From Marthasterias glacialis (lineage: Eukaryota > Echinodermata > Asteroidea > Forcipulatida > Asteriidae), in NCBI GenBank assembly GCA_911728455.2, contig OU452228.1, forward strand, positions 10,917,129-10,981,128: 64,000 nucleotides of DNA, written 5' to 3'. The notes beneath the pieces were generated by a model, which had not been told where the DNA came from, searched no databases, and saw only the letters and a list, made by a program, of their open reading frames with translations. Position numbers and translations under genes: made by a program. Positions within the stretch are counted from its first letter, which is position 1. Each line of letters begins with the position of its first letter. This document shows, in pieces, positions 12,738 through 26,500 of the stretch.

Positions 12738-14928
12738 ATTAAAGGTACACTGATAGACATTCAGTCAAACAGTTTCTTATTTTGTTCACACACATATTTG
12801 TTTATTTCAATAACAAAAGATCTGCACAAATACAACACTTGGTACCCTATTTTGACTAAAACATAATCAAAACTGGTCTAAAAAAGGTGACCACTTTTCT
12901 ACTTCCATCAATCAATTGTCATCTTACACTTAATAGTGCTTATTAAACTTCAAAAAACTATGGAAATATATCTTTATACCGTAAAAAATTCATACATAGG
13001 AGGTAAAAGTATGAATGTGTAAGTATATTAACATGATGACCATCAGCATACAAAGCCAGCAGATGGAATGAGGATGTAGTTAGAATTTTTCATGGAACAA
13101 CTAATGCCCCCCACAACACCCAACTTCAATGTACAGCATGCAAGTCAACCATGTTGATTACTCGTTAGGGTGAGAAATTTTCTAGCACTGGAAAATGGAC
13201 ACACTACCTATACAATTTCATCAGTTTAAAAAAAGGAACAATTTTCTGACAAAAAGGAATACTTAAAACAAGTGTCACAAGGGATGGTTAGAAATAGTTG
13301 TTTTATCAGCTTACACTTTAAAAAGAAAGATAAGAATAAAGCTAATAATTATGAGTTTATTTTACAACCAATAGCTTCATCCATGCAACTATTTAGACAC
13401 GTGTTGTAACCATACCATATTCTGCTGTCATGCATACATGTAGTTCACTTAATAGCAACAACTATGTACCATAAAAAACAGACAACCAAGACTAGCAAAA
13501 TGAGTTGGATAATTGAAAATAACTACGATTCATTTCTCGAATAAATGAATAAAATACTGTCCATTGTTTATGTAAAATTGTATAAGTTATATCCACAGCA
13601 CCATATCATCTTATCATTACAAAATAATAATAATAATAATAAAAATGTAATAAATAAAGCATAAACTACATCTAATGGGTATAAAATATTGCCACAAATA
13701 ATTATAAAGTACCTGTTCACTTTAGGAAAACAGCAAAACTGCTACTAAAAGGGAATATTACATACTCAGACTCTTTATAGGAACACAAACATGTCAATTT
13801 CTTGCAAATTTAAATAGGGTTCAGACATTCCATGTACAACTTTCCTGCTTCAGCTTGTCCAATAAAACAATTAGAATAATTGTTTCAAAAACAGCTAGTT
13901 AAGTCAAACGGTTTATAAAGGTAGACAAAGATTGATACAAAACTACTAAGTAGCTATCAAGAGGTCTGTTCATTTATAGTCTCAGTTGGCGACTCCTGCA
14001 GTATCGGCTCATTATATTGTACGATTGATACTAAAGAACTAGTCAAAATACATAGAAACATTTCATTTCTTCTGTAAATATTTTGTTATCAATTATGCGT
14101 AATGGGGTGGACATGTATTTTGCATATCATGGGGGAATGTTTGATATTTTGATCAGTTATTAAAACCTTTGTATAATGAATACAAACAATGCTATCATAC
14201 ACAAATACTGAGTGGCTCAGAGTGCAATGGGAGGAATTCTATCGCAAGGTAAGATTGACTGTTCCATTTCACGAGGTAAACAGTTTCTGTTTAGTTGTAA
14301 ATATTTATGGGTCAGTGTTCTTCATCGTTGTGTCATGCTGTCCTATCAGGGAAATTGTGTAAATCAATGAGCAAGACACTAGATTTGCATAAAAAGTAAA
14401 ACAGACAACGCTTTTTGTGTACCAAACCTTGCGCTGTCAGAGTGGTGGCCAATGGTGGCACGGCGCGCAGCACTTCCACTTAAGGGCTAAAAATGATTCG
14501 TCTTTAATGACATTTACTTTTACCATGTTAACTATTAAACTCAGAATAGTGTTGGTAGTGTTAACAATCTTTATAGAACATAATATTACATTCAAGAGTT
14601 GGTCTAGTTAAACAATCTTTCAGTCTCACAGTATGGCCTTTCAATAAAAGCGCTCAAACTTCAAACTGGTCAAATAATAAGAGCTCAAATCATTATGCCA
14701 CAGCTGGGTTTAAGTTGTTTGAAGGAAAGTTTATAAAGATGTTTTCTCTGTAAATAGCCAGTCCATTTTAACCAAAGTGATAGCATGACTAGTGTCACAG
14801 ATTCTGTCTAGAAAACGTGTCTGTCTCGAAAATGACTGGTAAAAGATTCAGCTCATTTCATAACAGCATTAAAAACGACAAAAAAGTTGAAATTATGCTT
14901 CAACACTGTCACTAGCGATAGTCCGTGT
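12738..14928. other. AT-rich region, no gene recognised
   Basis: There are no conserved coding segments. An (AAT)n microsatellite lies at about 13623-13642. The stretch 14270-14420 (containing CAGGGAAATTGTGTAAATCA and GAGCAAGACACTA) is similar to 40860-41010 inside MITE R, so it is probably a decayed relative. Part of the region could be a long TRMT9B 3' UTR, but nothing proves it. Confidence 0.4.
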
Positions 14929-15050
14929 AATAGACCGATCCATTAAGCCCCGCCCTTGCTGTGTTGACCAATCACAGACGTGATTGCACAACCAAAAGTC
15001 TGACAAACATGTGAGTGCGTAGTGGGCGGGGCTTAATGGATCAGTCTATT
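14929..15050. mobile_element. MITE family P, copy 3 (short)
   Basis: It is a compact 122-bp copy: AATAGACCGATCCATTAAGC with CCCGCCC at the left and GGGCGGGGCTTAATGGATC with AGTCTATT at the right. It retains the GTTGACCAATCACAG interior of the larger copies. Confidence 0.85.
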
Positions 15051-15885
15051 ATAACAAAATCGACCACTCCCGGTGTAATCATACTACAAGTTTTCAGCGA
15101 CACAAACGTACAATTAACAATTTCATGCAGAACATGATGTCATGCAAGACTTGGCATCCGGTTAACAGGATGTTAACTACCTCTCAAAAATTGTATATCA
15201 AACGTTTTTTTCTGAGCAGCCCCCCTCCTCACTCCCAAACACGAATGTTATTGAAGAACCAGTTATTACACTGTGCAACCAGTGGCTTTATTTACTCTTC
15301 TGCTTTGGGTCTGTTCAATAATTTGAAAAAGGTAGAAGCAACACTGTGAGCAGTTTCTCCTCCCAAGAGAAAGTGATTTCAAGGCATTACAGACTCAGAA
15401 TGGTATCCATGTGACTCTATCGCACTGATGTTAAACTCAATAAAAACAGACTACCTTCTTCAATCAGTGGACCAAACCCCTTGGGTAATAAATTGCATTT
15501 AGATTGCTTTTTTATTCCTTATAAATAATCCAGTACAGCCCAGCAAACATGTTTGACACACAAAACTTACCTCTGTGCTCTGTCAATCGCAACAATAACA
15601 CAGGGTTTAAAATGGATACATAAAAAATTGTATTGCAATTACAATGCCTTCAACAAACAATTTTCAAAATTAAAATGCGTAGGTGAAAAAATGTTGCCAG
15701 CCAAAACTAGTAATGAATGAAACCACAGAGCATCACAAAAGTCCATTTGCCATTAAAATTAAGTTTGCACATTGAGTTACATTTGAGCAGAATTAATGAT
15801 ACAAACAGCAGACACACACTCTTTTTGTTGTTTATAATTAAACAACAGTTTTTAAAGCTATTTCTCTGAAAAAATATTTCTACCT

Positions 15886-16416
15886 TTAAACCAGTTGATG
15901 CCGGATTACCTGTTCACACACCATTTTTTTCCAAGCCAGCAAACGGGCCACAGGTAAACGCACCATTGTGAAAAATTTGGAATACCAGAACAAAGGTCGC
16001 ACAGACATTTTGTTGTTCATGCACAGAGTATGCACTCACTGTGCAACGCTTTCTTTCAACCACACAAAGTGGACTGAAGGTGCTAAATATTTTGCAGATT
16101 TTCACCCATTATGCGGGGGCTATTGTGTAATGCCCCATTTCAGACCTTCATGCTTTTTTTTCCAAGAAGAGGATTACGAGACCTCCTCGGCTGTAGCAGA
16201 GGTTTTGTGATTCACGGTGCCTGTATATGGTAATTTCTCAAAAGAGAAAGAACAAATCCCGGTGCTTCAAAGACAATCTTTGTTCTCTTGGCTTTGTTTA
16301 GTCATGGCTCTGGGTCAGCGGTACTCTCAAAGAAAAAAAGATTCCTGCATTTCTGAGCAATAATCCTGCCAGGCTGGATGGGAAAAAATGGAAGATCCCC
16401 GGCGTGAACTGGGTAA
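15886..16416 (-). mobile_element. TTAA-type (piggyBac-like) MITE, copy A
   Basis: Outer ends are TTAAACCAGTTGATGCCGG and CCGGCGTGAACTGGGTAA. The interior is the reverse complement of copies B, C, D and F: TGGAATACCAGAACAAAGGT, a ...GTGTAATGCC... block, GGATTACGAGACCTCC and CTTTGTTCTCTTGGCTTTGT. The TTAA target is inferred from the terminal bases. Confidence 0.8.
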
Positions 16417-16904
16417 TCTATAAATTTTGAAACCCAAACAAAAGAAATATGAAACTGAATGCGAACATTACATGGAATGTTAGAATGACAACAATAATAA
16501 ACAGCACCTTGATAGAATATCAGTTTCCTAACAACTGATAGAATGTATTGCCCAAAATACCCCTTGCACTATAGAGGTGAAAAAATTACATTTTGAAAAC
16601 CCTTCCAATGTTTTAAGTATTCAAAATACAGACAAAACATTTGCATAAACACGGCACAACAAAACTCCAATACATTTTGTGCCTACAGTACATCATTATA
16701 AAAGATAACATAATCACCTCTAACCATTGCCTGAAAATGTATTCACTCTTATATTTTCAGGCACTTACAAACCGCACCGACCCTGTTTAAAATGAGATCC
16801 TTTGTTAGTATAACATATAAGGAAATAATACTGGGGGTAGATTCAAACTCAGCAAATTACAATGAAAATGTCAACAGCAACTATGGCGTTTGAATTTAGA
16901 ATCT

Positions 16905-17320
16905 GTGGCATGTCATGGCCAAGCAGTCTAGTCCACCGGACTCAAGCTCTGGTGTTTCTGATCAGCAGAGTGTGGGTTCAAGTCCTGGTCGTGACACTTG
17001 TGTCCTTAAGCAAGACACTTAACCATTACTGCTACGTCCTTCGGATGGGACAAAAAGCCGTCGGTCCCTTGCGTTGTGTAACACATGCAAAAGAACCCAG
17101 TACATTTAGAGTTAAGAGAAGGAGTTTGCCCTGGTGTTTTCTGGTATGGTTGGCTGCAGATTGCACCACAGTACCTTGTAAACCATTACATGGTGCTATG
17201 TAAATAAATGGGTCTTATAATTTGAACTAGCTCCACATACCTTGTAGAAAAAACATAATGAGCACTTTAAGACGCCCTCAGATGTGATAAAGTGCTATAT
17301 ACGAACTGCGTATTATTAGT
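16905..17320 (+). mobile_element. tRNA-derived SINE, copy 1
   Basis: An A-box-like head TGGCCAAGCAGTCTAGTCC is followed by the B-box GGGTTCAAGTCC (16974-16985), then TGTGTCCTTAAGCAAGACAC. The tail includes AAGTGCTATATACGAACTGC and an AT-rich TATTATTAG simple repeat. This is pol III promoter architecture. Three further copies occur in the window. Confidence 0.75.
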
Positions 17321-17505
17321 ATTAATAATCCTTAAGATCCCTGTTCTCTATAAGCAATACTCCAATACTATGTAAGTGTTAACCCAGGTCTGAATCAAGT
17401 GGCTTCAACTTTGGTTATGGCCGTCTTGAAGACAATCTTGAAGAATTCTGACCATTGCCACTGCCGAAGCCATTAAAGCAGACAACGCTTAACATCACTT
17501 TTTGC

Positions 17506-20500
17506 TCATATGGTCCAAACCTGTACCTTTTCTGCAATGACACACCAGTTTGCATGGTCATAGTAGTTACGTATTATATGCAGACTGTCAACGTGTTGTT
17601 CAATAAGTTCCGCTAATTCCCCTTCACGAAATACATGGTAGTAACGTAGATAGAGTGAGGGGTCATTCTTATGGAGTGGACCAACAGGTTTAGGGGAATT
17701 CTTAGGGAGCTTTTTATCTTCAGGTGAATTGCCATTTTGAGTTGGAGTACTTGTATCTTTGGTTGAAGCAAGCTCATCAGCTTGTCTGTTGCAATTAAGC
17801 TCAGTATCTTGCAATGATTTCAGTTCTAATTGTTGTTTAGTTTTTGACTTTGATTTTACAGTGTTTGGTTCTTGGTCACTTTTTACTTGCTCCAAGGTAC
17901 AATTTGTAACGCTGCCATTGCATTGAGAAGAATTTTGAGTTGAAGTGGGAACTACACTAGATGCTATGTTATTGTAATTAGCATCCCCGTCACATGAAAC
18001 TGATCTCCGACCATGTCCATTTGCAACAGGTACAAATGAATCCCGGATGCAATCGGAATCACTAAGTGTTCTGTTATGTTTCTTGGACGGATTATCTGGA
18101 AAGGTACAAGTTGGGTTACTTTCAGCTTGTTCAGCAGACTTGATATGAAAACTTTGGTCTGAGTTTTTCAACTCTACAGGGTAGGCAGTGAGGCTATCAT
18201 CAGAGGAGGAGACAGATTCCACTGAGGAATCCCTCTCTCTGCTGATGCCCATGTGTGGCAAATGTCGCAAAGGGTGGGATTTATGGTAAGCCTCCCCCTG
18301 GGCTGTCACACAGTTTATCCCAACGATGGGCTGAACGGTTTGGAGTGGCTTGATTTGAATTGACGTACTTGAGTTGTAGATCTTAGCGTCACATACTGAA
18401 GGAAGGGTCTGCTGAATACCATCTGGTTTACATTCTTTGTCCGATGAGAAGCCATTCTGCACTGAAGTTATGCCATTATTTACAGCAGCTGGTGTATCTA
18501 CAGTTAACTTTGAAAAAATATCTATTGCACAATTACTTGAATTTCCCTGAGAGTAGCAATTTGGAACACTTTTATGGCCATTACAATTTAAGTAAACATC
18601 TTGCTCTACAAGTCCATTGATTTCTGGATCACCAAATATAACGCTTTTGCTAAAGGTGGACATCTCAAGTCCCTTACCTTTGACTTCCTCTTTTGGAGAC
18701 GGTTTCTCTATTTCAAGGCTACTTTGCCTGGATATTGCACGCAGTATCTGGGTTGCAGTTGACGTAAAACTATCAAACAAGGACGAGGCTTCTTCCACTG
18801 TTTCCCTGTGTTCCTTTCCTTCAGTAGATGACATTCTTGGAGAAGTCCCGTTTACTTTCTTTGGGCCGGCTTGTTTCGACACCGAGTGGTGGGATTTGGT
18901 ATTGGTGATGTCGTGGATAAACAGGTCTTTGCAAGTGATGTGATCCTCCTCAGTACTGATGTTCAGGAAGACCTCATCAACAGAGTCGGAACGCGTTGGA
19001 AGGAGCAACCTCTTGAAGTGACTCTTCTCTGCATAGGTGATTGGATCATAACCCTGATCAGAATTTGTCCTGAAGAGGGGGTTTCTTGTATGCTTGGTGC
19101 CCGGCTTGCTCAATCCATTCACAATTTCAGTTGAACCCTGGCTGGGTATAAATGGCTGTCTTCTGAGACTAGAATGAGAGATACTGTAAGTGTTACCCGC
19201 AGCAGTGGGGAAGCTCTGCATCTTCAACTTATGCGATGACTTTTTCCCACTATCATACTCCATAGAAGAGCCATTGCTGGTAGAAACATTTGGAAGAAAC
19301 TTTCTTGATCGATCTGAAAAGACAAGTACACAATTCAAAATTTTAAATGTCTCTACAAGATGAGCAATTTCCTTCCACTGCCAAAGTGTTTGTTAGTCTC
19401 TGAAACTTTTGCTTCAATTCATGTGCAGCTTCAAAATTTCAGGTCCTATTTCATGGGTTTGTATATGCTTCTAGTTACTGCTGGAAATCTTCCGTTTTTT
19501 TCCTTCCAGCCTGACAAGATTATTTTCTAGCACAAAGTAAATTTGACTTGACAAAGCCAAGAGAACAAAGATTCTCTTTGAAGCACAGGGATTAGTTGTT
19601 TCTCTATCGAGAAAATATCATTTTTTATACACCATGAATTCCGAAACCTCGGCCGTGAGACATGGCCGAGAATTGGTCCTAAGACCAGAAACAGGGCTGA
19701 AATCTCAGTTCAGTCAGACGTACCTCCATCGAGCTGAAATACAATGATATACAATGGTAGAAGCCTCTCGATGTCTCGTAATCCTCTTCTTGGAACAAAA
19801 GGACAAAGGTCTGGAATCAGGGATTACACAATAACCCCTGCATAATGGGCTAATTTCGGGTTAATTTCAGCATTTGTTCTGGTATTCCAAATTTTACACA
19901 AGGGGGCGTTTACACATCATCTGATTTCTGGCAGGTACAATATTGGCGTGTATACACATAATCCGGCGTCAACCGGTTAGTGAACGTGAAACTCAACAAA
20001 CTGCACACTTTAGGGCAACAGCAGATTGATTTAAACTTCAGGGAATGAGTCAAAAGAATCTCAAGAGGTACATGTACATGTAGCTGTACCTTCCTTCAGT
20101 AAGTTTGACGGATTTAAGTGGAGTTAGTGAGTACATACATTAACTCCCAGTCTTGCCATTTACCACCATTTGTTTTTGTGTTTAGAGATGTCAGTGTTAT
20201 TTGTTTTTTATGTAGCTAAACCAAGAACAGCTTTTAAGATGAGAAACAATTCGTTTTGGATTTATAAGTACACAACAAGTATACTTTATTTGACTACCAT
20301 GGCAATCACTGTAACACATTGAAACTATTTTGGTACGTTTTTTTTTGTTTTTACTTGCCTTTGTTTTTGAGATTCCTAGGTTGCAAATGCCACGGAACCA
20401 AAACATCTTGAGCGTGAAACTGTGGGAAGGAAAACACTTTTCAAAATTAAATTAATGCAAACAATATGCCAAGGATCACAAAGAGAGGGCTCTTGTTCAT

Positions 20501-23500
20501 GACTTAAGCACTTGATATTTACCCATGTATTGTACATACATGTAGTCATGTCTGATACTCTTTACATACACATGTATGTCAAGCTCTCAGGCAGGGAACC
20601 AGAAAGTTGATGCATATTAACAAAATGTGCACAAAGCACAAATGCACTCAAAGTCAATCACTGATGTGTGAATGTGAGATTAGGACAACAAAGAAACTTG
20701 ACAATCATTATAGCCCTTATTTACAGACATCAAGGAAAGAGCATATAAAATGGAGAGACTTGAAAAGAACTAGCCATACCAAACCCACATAAAAGTATGT
20801 GAACTCTCTTGGTCTACAAAAGGAAACTGTTGACATGCTAGGCTGGTAGAGTGAAAGCAGTCTGGTGTAACCAAATATTTTCATTTTGAAGGGGGAAGCT
20901 GGGACAAAGACATATTTTGGGGGCCATTTAATGTATCAAAGCATTCATATGTACATTTTTAACATTCCCATGGGGGGGGGGGCAAGGAGGGGGAAAGGAT
21001 TCTGAGCGGGAGGGGGAGGGGCAGCTCCTGTCCCCCTCTCTAGTTACTGCTGGCTTTGTTTGAATTTGCCTGTAAACTCACTGTACTTGTGGGTATTTCC
21101 ATACTAATGGACCAAAAAGATAAGTTTGACAATGAGGCATAGGAGAGAGGAATTGAGTAACTTTTGTGCCCCAGTTTTGTGAAGTATATTCCAATGCTTT
21201 AAATGATTGTTCTTGCAAACAAATGAGAAAATATTTTTTAATTGCTAAGAAATTACAGAGTCGTTAAAAATTGTTACGCGTGTAACGAAAGACAGACAGA
21301 ATAGCCAGGGAAGTGAAAATAGAATAAATTAGTGCATCAGATTGTGTTCCATTAACATTCCATACCCTTACAGGTTGTATGCAGCCAATTCTGAGACATT
21401 CCTATTTGAATTAAGGAAGTTACAATGAAAAATATGTTACGCATGTAACGAGGACAGACACTTTGTGACAAAAATTTGTCCTCGTTACACGCGTTAAAAT
21501 TCTGAAAGAAACCCTGTAATTTCATAAATAAACAGAGGATTGTCTTAGTTTTGGCTTGTACATGTAATTATAATTAAGGGTCTGTAATCATACTTTGATA
21601 AAACTTTGGTCAATCAGTTACTTTTAGTATGATTTTTACCAATTTACAACAAAATGTCTGTCCACTTTGCACGCGGTTACATGCGTATAAATCTTGTAGA
21701 TTATCTCCTCCAGTTTCTTAAATACTGGGAAATTTTCCACATTTTTAAAGTATAATTGTCATAGGCTTTGAATGTTAACAGAGACCAAAATACAACACAA
21801 AATTACTTCTTGTTAGGATTACTAATACCCCACGTTTCCCTAAAATGTCACAGTTTTGTGCCCATTAGTGTGGAATTAGCCACGTATTGGTTATGTTTTT
21901 ATAGATAGGGTATTCCATCTCTCCTCCACCATCCTGCTATTAGATTATTAGTTTCTCCACAATCCAACAAACTGTAGATGATAAAGTACACTGACCTTTC
22001 TTAGTTTCTGTTCCATTGCCCAAACGTAGATCATGATCTGTCCACCAGGACGACATATCCTTGCTAGTTCATTCAACGCTTGAGCTCGTCGTTCTGTGGT
22101 GGCAAAGTGATGGATGACAGCGATGGAGATGACAGCATCGAAGCTGTTGTCTCGGTAAGGAAGACGGATGTTGTCACATACCATGGCCTCATGGTCAGCA
22201 CGATGGGCAATGTTGACCAGGGTTGAACAACAATCGGATCCAATCTTGTAAATCTGTTTATTGATTCCAAGGTATTTTCCATTGCCACAGCCTGAAAAGA
22301 CAAGATGAGAAGTTTGACTTCCAACAAAAGATGGAGTTTTGCATAAGAATTGAGATTTTGTCTCAGTGAGGCAAAATGTGTAACATTCTCACACTTTAAT
22401 TAAGCGTTTGGCCAGGTCAGTCATGAAACAGGTGTCAAGAGACACAAACCACACCAACGGTTTATTACTGTTATTGGTTTTTTTTTTTTTTTTAATGTAA
22501 TTCGCACATCACAAGGCCCAAAGGCCACTCGAGGTGCAGGCTACTTTTTAAAGGGATAGAAACCTGCCCCAATACGCAGAAACAAGACATTGAGAGATAT
22601 AAACCCAAGTCTCTTCACAGCGCAGCTAAAAACATGGCAGGGGTAAAAGAATTTGTTGCGAGACAAACATAACTGCCTCTTCCCCTATTTGGAGCAATTA
22701 TAGTTAAGTGTCTTGCTCAAGGACAAAAGTGTCATGACCGGGATTCGAACCCACATCCTGATGACTTAGCCACCAGAACTTGAGTACGATGCACTAAACC
22801 GCTTGTGACGTTTTATGTCAAAATCAGACACTTCCTGCCAAGACTTACAACTCAAAACTGAGTTTATTTGCCCATCAAATAAATGCGAATAAAAGCATTC
22901 AAATAACTCCTAATTAGGGCCTATAAGAAAATGATTTACTACCAAACATAAAAATCACATCACGCTGACATCCTGGCTGATGTTTTGGTTGACCTCACTT
23001 TTAATGCCATTTCACTATTTCCGAGAACTGCCTGTTTTTGACATTGGGCACCACTCACATAACATGTTGTCTTTCTATCCCTTTCAGACTGTCTTCACCT
23101 TCCTTCAAGTATCTTGTCCAGATCTATTCCTCAGTATGTCTTATACTGTCCAAATATAGCTTGTTATATAAGATAAGGTACAATCATGAAGAACATATTC
23201 AGTCTTGTTCTACATGATTGTATCTTACCGTTCATCTGATCTCCCTAATCATTCAAAGAGGATTGTTTTCCTGTAAAAAGTGTTCAAGTGGTTTAAAGCC
23301 CAAGCTCAACATTGGTGAGAAGAAAAACATAAATGTTCACAGATTTACATATACCCTGGTATACATGGTATAAAGATAATGATGGTAGAAAACTTTCCTT
23401 GAAATATTTCTGCCTGAAGTGTTATCGTTTTGAAAAAATAAATTAAGTAAGATCAAAAATTAGTTTTCGTCTCAGTGAGAGGAAAACTTTAGGAATGCGT

Positions 23501-26500
23501 ACAAAAATGCTGAATGCATTTTACCGTTTTCTCGCAAAGGAAACAACGAACTAAGCTGTCATTTTCACAGGTTGGTTTTATAACAAAAATCTTGATTTGT
23601 GCAAAGAATGGAAGCATTTACAGTCAGTTTACCAGTGTTGAACTGGGGCTTTAATATGAACAAGAGTACACAATCAAACCAACTAGTGTTTTAATGTCAA
23701 ATATGTATGCATGTAAAGGACTTGTATTAATGTAATGTACATGCATTGCTCATTCAAAACAGAATTTTGAGCAGGAGCCACTGAATTTTGCTCTTCGTGT
23801 GTGAAAACTTTGATGGATATGGAAGCGAACAACCAGAAGTTATTTGTTAATGTAAATACAGACAAAGTTAGTGTCATATCTGTCTATGAGTGTATACATG
23901 TACAGTATATCTTAGCAAATATTCATTTCACCTCACATGCTCACTGCCATCCCCCACCCCACCCCCATCTTTCCTAGACATATATGTCCCCCAAGGTGAT
24001 TTCTGTTTTCATCAGAAGAACTCAGAATGAAGGGAATCTGCTTCACTAATCCACCTCTAGCTCTTAGGGAGATGATGATGACTTGATGATCAGGCAGGTC
24101 TATGCATGTTCCTTCAGACGGCAAATTACTCTTTTGGTAAGTGCATTATAGCACACACGAGCAAACCTCTACTTTCAGGGACTGTGTTGAGATGAGTGAA
24201 GATTCTAAACTGCCGCTGTTGTGAATCACCAGTGACCTTTTCTGTAAATCGATACTTTTTTTCTGCTAGATTGCTTGAGATGAGATTGAGCAAATTTAAC
24301 ATCATTAGCATGTACTTTCCTGGTTTGCCGATTGGAATCGTACTTCTGTCAATAAATTTGGAGTAACTTCTCTATATTAGCACGGTTGGCACTCTTATTT
24401 TTCAAAATTTACTGATGGTTTCTTTTTATCCAATAGATGTTTGTGGTTTTTTTTCCCCGATTTGCTAATGAGTTCCTACATTTTCAAGAACACAAACAAA
24501 TTACAGGGCAAGATATATTTAATGAAGCCCTTTTATTGCTTTCTTTTAAATACTTTATGTCCTAATATTTTAAATTTTTAATACCTTAATGTTTAAATAC
24601 ATTTTAACAGATGATTTTTATCGCTAACTTCCAGTTTTTATTTGAAAAAGCAGCTTTTTAACAGTACATTTTTTGTTATTATTTCCTTATCAATTTTCTG
24701 TAAAGTGCCTTAGAGCATGTTTTTCATGATATTGGTGCTATATAAATTCTATATTAATATTATATTTTGATTTGTTAAATACATAGGGATGGTCAACATG
24801 AACATAATCAAGCAATTCATGTATTGGCTTATGGAATAAAAGGGTACTGTATAATTAGCAATTTAAGTAGCTTTATATTTCTGGATTTGTACACTGATTT
24901 AATATTTTCATCCTGTGAAATCACTAAAAAAAAATAGGATACCTTGATGGAGTGTACATGTCAATGTAAAAAAGGATCAATTTTTTATAACAAATATGAA
25001 ACTTAAATCATTTGCTGCCCATCAGGCAGTATGTAACATGTGCAGTGTATAATTTTTCTTATTCATGAATAACTATTTATTCAATGAACCAGTTATATTT
25101 TTCATATTAAAATTACTCTCTGTATTCAACTGCTTGCTTGCTAAACCTGCTCAGAGGAGGCTGTTGTATGCTGACTTGACATACTGCCTATATTCATAAA
25201 AACACCATTATGTACATTACATCATACATTGTAAATGATAATATCTTTGGCTCCAATTTTTCCCATATTGAAAACAAATTATTTGGAGTTGATTTTTTCA
25301 TAATCAAGACAAAGATTTTCGGTTCGGTGTTTCAAAATATCTTATTTTCTTTTTTTATCAGAAATTTGTCATATTTGTATCTAAATGTCTTAAACCACTT
25401 GACAGGGTTCTTTTTTTAATGTGCCACCTGACGGGGATAATTTATCAGAATGGCTGGAATTAGTTTTCTTTGAGAATACCACTGGCACAAAGAAACCCTG
25501 ACTAAATAAAGGCAAGAGAACAAAGATTCTCATTGAAGCACCAGGATTTTTTTGTTTCTCTATCGAGGAAATATCAGATTCATTAAGAATGAATGGCAAA
25601 ACCCTGGCCATGAGACATGCCCTACAATTAATCCCACAGCCGGAACCAATGCTGGAGTCTCAGCTCACTCAAATTTACCTCCACTGAGCCGAAATACAAT
25701 GATAAACAATGGTGGAAGCCTCTCGATGTCTCGTAATTCTCTTCTTATAACAAAAGGACAAAGGTCTGGAATCAGGGATTACACAATAACCCCCACATAA
25801 AGGGAGAATTTCAGCATTATTTCCAGTACCATCTGTCCTCTTTGTGTGGGTGAAACGAAGTGTTCCACAGTGAGTGCATGGGCTGTGCACGCTCCGAGAT
25901 GGAATGTTTCAGTCTTGCGAATTCACACAAAAATACCAAGTTCACGTCATCCAATTTCTGACATGGAAAATTATTGGCGTGTAGGCACACCATCCAACGT
26001 CACCTGGTTAAATGCATATTGCTTTAGACAACGTGTGCACAAGTGGACTATCTGAACAAGAAATGACCTCATTAGGAGCCATGAATTAGCAAAGATCTAT
26101 TCCATTCGCATAGGTAAATGCAGCGGGTACAACACTTGGGAGTATCAATGAAAATATAATGTTCCCTACACGATTTACACGCGTGCCATTTCCGTTATGC
26201 TGTAATCCATACATGTTGAACATCTGCAACCCGGCCCAGTCAAGAGGCCATTTCTCCACAAAAATGGGTTGACAAATTTATCAGACAGAACTGAATGATA
26301 AGTTAATGAGAGGAAGGATAGAAGCCAACGAAAATCAGACATACACAGCTAGATTGAGTTCTGGTTGCTATGACAAGGCTTCATTATCCAATCCAAGACA
26401 ACGTAGTAACAGTGGAAACCCTATTGACAATACCGGTCTTGAAATTATGGCGCAGGTCAATTTGTTGTTTCTATGCTCTCTCTAATAAGTCCAAGAATTG

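Noticed and set aside
16862..17203. 113-residue plus-strand open frame
   Set aside because: It lies across the tRNA-derived SINE (A-box/B-box at 16905-16985); similar sequence recurs in non-coding copies, so the frame is incidental.
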